Assembly: GCA_036924085.1 (NCBI GenBank)
Contig: JAVGWX010000007.1
Location: 38,190,643-38,254,642, forward strand
Origin: Ariolimax columbianus
Lineage: Eukaryota > Mollusca > Gastropoda > Stylommatophora > Arionidae
Length of the DNA stretch: 64,000 nt
Direction: 5' to 3'
The stretch's first letter is position 1, and the number at the start of each line of letters is the position of its first letter. Positions 11,646-64,000 of the stretch are shown piece after piece. The position numbers and the translations under genes are program-made. The notes beneath the pieces were generated by a model that saw only the letters and a list, made by a program, of their open reading frames with translations, was not told the origin of the DNA and searched no databases.

Positions 11646-11694
11646 TACAACTCTAATTCTAACAGCCAATTCTTTTTTTATTTTATTGTAATTA

Positions 11695-12095
11695 TCGCGT
11701 CGAAGCTGACTCAGATCATTATCATTTAAATAGTCTGGGATCAAGATGCTGAGCAGCGCATGAGCTGCAGTGGTCAGCGACCCATAGCTGACTGCTAGCA
11801 TCAGGGCCAGCGAAAGAGAGCTGCCAAGACCCTTCTACACCTCCATGTGGTGATCCTGGATAACAGGCTGTAGCAGGGCAGACTGGCTAAGGAGAATGGA
11901 TTGAAGAGGGAATGCTAACCAGGTACTCAAATATGCTTGCTGAAGTCGGATGTGTTCGACCGAAAGATGCAAATATCGCAGTCAAACTGTAAACTACGAC
12001 ACAACCCATTCCGTTCTCTGGACTACATTCTGCTACTTAAGGCCTTTTAGGGTTTGGTAGCGGGAGATTGAGAACAAACAAAGCCAAGCCAAGCC
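11695..12095 (-). mobile_element. SINE D, near full-length copy
   Basis: Starts with GGGATCAAGATGCTGAGCAG, then TGACTGCTAGCATCAGGGCC, CCAAGACCCTTCTACACCTC, GATCCTGGATAACAGGCTGT, and ends with the CTACTTAAGGCCTTTTAGGG hairpin remnant and GGTAGCGGGAGATTGAGAAC. It gives the best view of the whole element (about 390 bp). No open reading frame is conserved between copies. Confidence 0.8.
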
Positions 12096-12114
12096 ATTTG
12101 AATAGTCTGTGAAT

Positions 12115-12512
12115 TTACAACACCCTGTGGGGAGGAAGACTAACGTCTGGTCAGGCAAAATACACTGATCAGACATGTTAGTCAGGGTCAGGCAAAATAT
12201 ACTGATCAGACATGTTAGTCAGGGTCAGACAAAATATACTGACTAAGACCGTCACCTTGACTTCCCCGCAGTCCTCCCTGGAAACGAGCTGTTTTCATGG
12301 CAACCTGACTAACAGGTGAGGGATTGACATGATCCCTATAGTAGTGAGCAACACACAGATGCGGCAAAACATAGCACAACCCCCTTGAGGACCCCGGCCC
12401 ACTTTCATCAGCACACTCAAGATGTGAAGAAAACTACGACAATCCACCACTTAATGTCATTTTTGGGGCACACAAAAGGGTAATCCTACTCATTGATGGC
12501 ATTCAACAACAC
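12115..12512 (+). repeat. Dispersed repeat F with a small internal expansion
   Basis: The segment GTCAGGCAAAATATACTGAT plus CAGACATGTTAGTCAGG (37 bp) is present about 2.5 times at 12141-12245. The usual repeat F body follows, CCTCCCTGGAAACGAGCTGT to CACACAAAAGGGTAATCCTA. Confidence 0.85.
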
Positions 12513-13000
12513 CGTGCAAACTACTCAAAAAGTACTGTATTAAAGATACAACAATGAGTAGACCAAAAACAACGATTTAGCCAAAACCTACATCATGAGG
12601 GCCCAGTGAAGACAATCTCGGAAGACAGAACATAAGGAAAGAGAGGAATGGGCAGACTATGGAATACCTTTGTGACACAAGCATGGAGAGATATGGCAGT
12701 GAAGACTTGCTGAGCTGAAGGCGGCCGCAGATGACAGGCAGAAACAGAAAGACATAATCCTGAGCTTGCAAACCAGTCCCAGGACCGAATGCCTTGTTGA
12801 GATTAAGTAGGCCTACACTAGGGAATCTTCCATGTGGTTCCTGGGGCAAACAGGGTAGGGCCACTGCTTCCTTCTATGCATGTTGTAAGAGGTGACAGAG
12901 TAAGGTTGTGCACAGAGTTGGCAATCTTGTCATGTAGAAACTGTTGACTTGAAATCAGACCCTAACTGACCAAAAGCAGGCTTTCCTAGACACTGGTTAG
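12513..13000. other. Unassigned stretch, possible LINE remnants
   Basis: A minus frame at 12577-12864 shows no known domain. I see no gene. Confidence 0.3.
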
Positions 13001-13480
13001 GGTAAACCAAATGTAAAGTTGGGCTCTACGCTCCCCCAAATGGGGCGACGGGAAACAATTCCACTAAGTGCTAGGAAAACTGCGAATATAGGTCACCGAC
13101 TTTTCATGTATTGCATGTCATCATCATGTAGCATTTCATTTATTGAACGTTGCCCCCATCACAGCCTGTCTGAAAGAAACTCTTTCCCTTGCCAAAACTC
13201 TAGCCTCCGCCACAGTTATACCCAAGCATTCCTGGATATCTTGGTGCCATCGTCTTCCCTGTCTACCCCTTCCTCTTTTGCCTGGCACCATACCTTCCAT
13301 TACTGTTCTCTCGAGACCGTTGTGTCTCTTGATGTGACCAAAATATTTCAATTTTCTGGCCAAAATGGAATTGATAAACCAGTTCTCTATTTTCAACTCT
13401 TGCAGAATGTCTATATTTGTCTTTTTCTCCATCTAGGGTATTCTGAGGATCTCTCTGTAACATTTTGACTCGAAGGACTC
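13001..13480 (-). mobile_element. RTE-like LINE fragment, RT C-terminal tail
   Basis: Minus-strand frame 13432-13136 reads WFINSILARKLKYFGHIKRH then LERTVMEGMVPGKRGRGRQG, RRWHQDIQECLGITVAEARV and RQAVMGATF. This is the hallmark 'K-Y-F-G-H...G-K-R-x-R-G-R-x-x-R-R-W' tail after reverse transcriptase in RTE-like non-LTR elements. The frame is open for about 98 codons but lacks any RT core here. Confidence 0.75.
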
Positions 13481-13699
13481 AATTCAAAAGTTTTTATAAT
13501 TGTCCATGATTCGCGGCCATACGCTGCCACAATAAAAACACACTACATATCAATAATAGTGTAGATAAGATCTACTCTAAATCACTCCATAGGAAGCATG
13601 TGTCCAAATTCTTCATAGAGAGATCAGTCAAACTCTAGTCATTTATTTAAACAGTTTTCAATTTATCAGTTGCAATGGCATTATCTCACAGAATATCAA

Positions 13700-14095
13700 G
13701 ACGCAAAGAACATCAGGATAGATCTGAATAAATTAATAATCACTGTTGCATGACCAATTGCATTGTATGGGCTGAAACATGGACTCTGGCAAAGAAGAAG
13801 GATGAAAACCATTTGAAATGTGAAGCTATGAAAGAATGGAAAGAGTGAATTGGACAGAAAGAAGATACAATGTCCTCACTGAGGTGCGCTCACAAAGACA
13901 TATATTAAAAATAATACTGAAATAAACATTGGGTTGGCTAGGACACAATATGCGACCTGAAAGTCTTCTACAGAAGACACTAGATGGCAAGATCTAAAGG
14001 AAAAGAGGAAGGGGGCAACCAAGACTCACCTTTACATCTCAGGTATGCAAAGACATTAAAGTATGAACCTATGGTGGAATGAAGAGAGCTGCAGA
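13700..14095 (+). mobile_element. LINE fragment, RT C-terminal tail, plus strand
   Basis: The reading GAETWTLAKKDENHLKCEAM is the LYGxExWTL-type motif downstream of LINE reverse transcriptases. It is followed by broken frames leading to EDRVKWRDMLRQPYNQS at the right end. That last segment has been amplified into the adjacent tandem array. Confidence 0.65.
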
Positions 14096-14490
14096 GGATA
14101 GGGTCAAATGGAGAGACATGCTCAGGCAACCTTACAACCAGTCTTAGGACTGATGAACCAGACGATAGGGTCAAATGGAGAGACATGCTCAGACAACCTT
14201 ACAACCAGTCTTAGGACTGATCAAGCCGAGGATAGGGTCAAATGGAGAGACATGCTCAGATAACCTTACAACCAGTCTTAGGACTGATCAAGGCGAGGAT
14301 AGGGTCAAATGGAGAGACATACTCAGACAACCTTACAACCAGTCTTAGGACTGATCAAGCCGAGGATAGGGTCAAATGGAGAGACATGCTGAGACAACCT
14401 TACAACCAGTCTTAGGACTGATGAACCAGACGATAGGGTCAAATGGAGAGCCATGCTCAGACAACCTTACAACCAGTCTTAGGATATTAA
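14096..14490 (+). repeat. Minisatellite, ~67-bp unit, born in a LINE 3' end
   Basis: Six copies of a 66-68-bp unit beginning GATAGGGTCAAATGGAGAGA and ending near CAGTCTTAGGACTGATCAAG start at 14096, 14164, 14231, 14298, 14365 and 14432. The first unit is continuous with the LINE C-terminal coding sequence to the left, so the LINE supplied the founder. Confidence 0.95.
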
Positions 14491-14754
14491 CCAGATGATG
14501 ATGATGAATGGCATCTTATTTCACAGCAAAGTTAAAAAAGCAATAAATTTTGTTGTTGTTGGAACAATGTCAGGGGTGCCCTTATTGCCCGGAATGACTA
14601 AAATGACTTCTTAAAATATAAGGGCCAGACCCATGTGGCATTTCAAAAGATAACGGAGAGCCAGCTTCACAGCTTGAAGCTAATATGATGAGACACAGCT
14701 AAGCTGCTTGAACAATTTGATAAAACGAGTCTTTGGACGAATAATGTCGACATA

Positions 14755-14760
14755 TTTATT
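14755..14760 (-). promoter_or_regulatory. Candidate HEATR5 polyadenylation signal
   Basis: TTTATT on the plus strand is AATAAA on the minus strand, and it is the only perfect match I found between the HEATR5 stop codon (15444) and 14490. If used, the 3' UTR would be about 700 nt and consist almost wholly of the minisatellite at 14760-15415. Weak evidence from one hexamer. Confidence 0.3.
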
Positions 14761-15415
14761 GATCTATCACAACATGTTCAGATTAAGTTCTAGAACTAGA
14801 TAACATCCATGTTAGATGATGGCGAAATTAAGTACTATATCACAACACGCTGAGATAAAGTTTTAAAACTAGATGGCATCACAACATGATGAGATTAAGT
14901 TCTGAAACTAGATGACATCACAACATGATGAGATTTCTGACACTAGATGACATCACAAGATGATGAGATTAAGTTCTGGAACTAGATGACATCACAACAT
15001 GATGAGATTAAGTTCTGGAACTAGATGACATTACAACATGGTGAGATTTATGACACTAGATGACATCACAACATGATGAAATTAAGTTCTGGAACTAGAT
15101 GACATCACAACATGATGAGATTGAGTTCTGGAACTAGATGACATTACAACATGGTGAGATTTATGACACTAGATGACATCACAACATGATGAAATTAAGT
15201 TCTGGAACTAGATGACATCACAACATGATGAGATTGAGTTCTGGAACTAGATGACATCACAATATGATGAGATTAAGTTTGGGAACTAGATGACATCCCA
15301 ATATGATGAGATTAAGTTCGGGAACTAGATGACATCACAACATGATGAGATTGAGTTCTGGAACTAGATGACATCACAACATGCTGAGATTAAGTTCGGG
15401 AACTAGATGACATTA
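14761..15415 (+). repeat. Minisatellite, ~39-bp unit, downstream of HEATR5 stop
   Basis: About 16 units with core ACTAGATGACATCACAACAT then GATGAGATTAAGTTCTGGA. Some units are shortened by internal deletion (GATTTCTGACACTAG variants), and these short units recur in a fixed order, a sign of block duplication. The last unit ends 29 bp from the HEATR5 stop codon. Confidence 0.95.
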
Positions 15416-15443
15416 CATGACAAATTACCACAACAAATTGACA

Positions 15444-63166
<47,723 letters not shown>

Positions 63167-63279
63167 CTGTTAAAAAAAGTACAGTAGAAAAATCACTAAA
63201 TTAACAAACATGTAAGATTAAAGAGATCATTACCATTAAGTAAAATGCCTGGTAGTTTGGATGATAGTGTCTACACAAC

Positions 63280-63747
63280 CAAATGTACTTATCAACATCT
63301 ATCGCTCCTTTCAGGGCATAGACCATTGACAACCCTCCTCCAGCAAGTTTCATCTTGAGCTGCCCTTTCTGCCTCTCTTCAGCTGAGGTCCAGTGACTGA
63401 AGTTCATTTTCAATCTCCTCTCCAGGTGTTTCTTGGTCTACTTCTCTTCCTCTTCCATTTCACAGCCTGTCTGGTCACGTTTGATTGTGATTTCCATAGC
63501 GTGCGCCCTTTCCAACCCCATGTCCTACATTTGATCTGATGCTCCACTGACTATTGTTGGCTCCTTTCCCATAGGCCTTCATTTCTCACCATGTCTTGTC
63601 AGTCAATACCCATTATCCTCCTGCACAGACATTTAATGACGAACGAATGGAGTTTTCTCTGTACTGCCTGTGCCGTTGTCCAAGTTCCTGCTTTGTACAA
63701 GAGTGCTGACTTAACATAGAAACTAAACAAATGTAATTTGATATTAG
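63280..63747 (-). mobile_element. LINE fragment, RT C-terminal tail
   Basis: Broken minus frames read STLLYKAGTWTTAQAVQRKL HSFVIKCLCRRIMGIDWQDM VRNEGLWERSQQ and further AGGGLSMVYALKGAIDVDKY. Parallels 36425-37130 without the SINE D. Right edge is the SINE A at 63748. Confidence 0.7.
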
Positions 63748-64000
63748 GGGGACGGCATGGGCTAGTGGTTAAGTAACACAGCTCACAACCGATGGTGCTG
63801 GGTTCGATCCCCATCACAGCACCGGCCGTTACCCCAGGGAAGCAAACTCTTAAAAATGCAGGAGGAAGCAGACCCTTACATAAAATGCATCCTGAAGTCG
63901 GATATACTGGGTCGACAGGCACAAAATAAAAACCACAGTGCAACGCACACTGCCTTGGGGAATAGATTTATAAGGCGAACGCAAAAACAAAAAAAAAAAT
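63748..64000 (+). mobile_element. SINE A, plus strand, at window edge
   Basis: GGGGGACGGCATGGGCTAGT (A box), GGGTTCGATCCCC (B box, perfect), body TGCAGGAGGAAGCAGACCCT, TAAAATGCATCCTGAAGTCG and an A tail running to the end. Best-preserved pol III boxes in the window. Confidence 0.93.

Overview
The window is animal nuclear DNA: AT-rich, repeat-dominated, with split genes that have canonical GT..AG introns. The repeat fauna is CR1-type and RTE-like LINEs, an RNase H-bearing LINE with a GAA-repeat tail, mariner elements, several tRNA-headed SINEs and many minisatellites. A lophotrochozoan, probably a gastropod mollusc, would fit, but that is an impression and nothing in the sequence proves it.

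One host gene can be followed with confidence. The minus strand carries the 3' part of HEATR5 (HEATR5A/B, p200, yeast Laa1 family) as 14 exons between 63166 and 15444. Every junction has AG/GT borders and compatible phase. Together they encode about 844 C-terminal residues ending in a normal stop, and the 5' part of the gene lies beyond the right edge. In animals this large HEAT-repeat protein works with the AP-1 clathrin adaptor and its partners in endosome/Golgi traffic. Past its 3' end, at 5520-6990 on the minus strand, lies a dead intronless retrocopy of TBC1D22 (a Rab-GAP family).

Layout. 1-15443: flanking DNA with SINEs, LINE fragments, the TBC1D22 retrocopy and three minisatellites. 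15444-24024: the last three HEATR5 exons, a large 32-bp minisatellite with a 448-bp higher-order repeat, and a CR1 LINE holding a young RNase H LINE. 24025-31363: a long intron with a mariner, several LINE relics and a 1-kb GATCAA/GATGAA array. 31364-44038: seven exons, with a transposon-like gene relic carrying nested insertions, a second mariner, minisatellites and an exon whose splice donor is duplicated. 44039-50653: an intron with a 22-bp array and a 4-kb CR1 LINE, into which a 1.4-kb retroelement made partly of 28S rRNA 3'-end copies has inserted. 50654-64000: five exons, further LINE/SINE fragments and three more minisatellites, one ending about 35 nt from a splice acceptor.

The most interesting points are: (1) a chimeric 28S-rRNA-derived retroelement with target-site duplication and LINE-like GAA tail; (2) a 23-bp insertion that is only a LINE 3' tail, still with a 12-bp target-site duplication; (3) a tandem duplication that copies a HEATR5 splice donor and predicts an in-frame 25-residue alternative; and (4) repeated birth of minisatellites inside dispersed elements.
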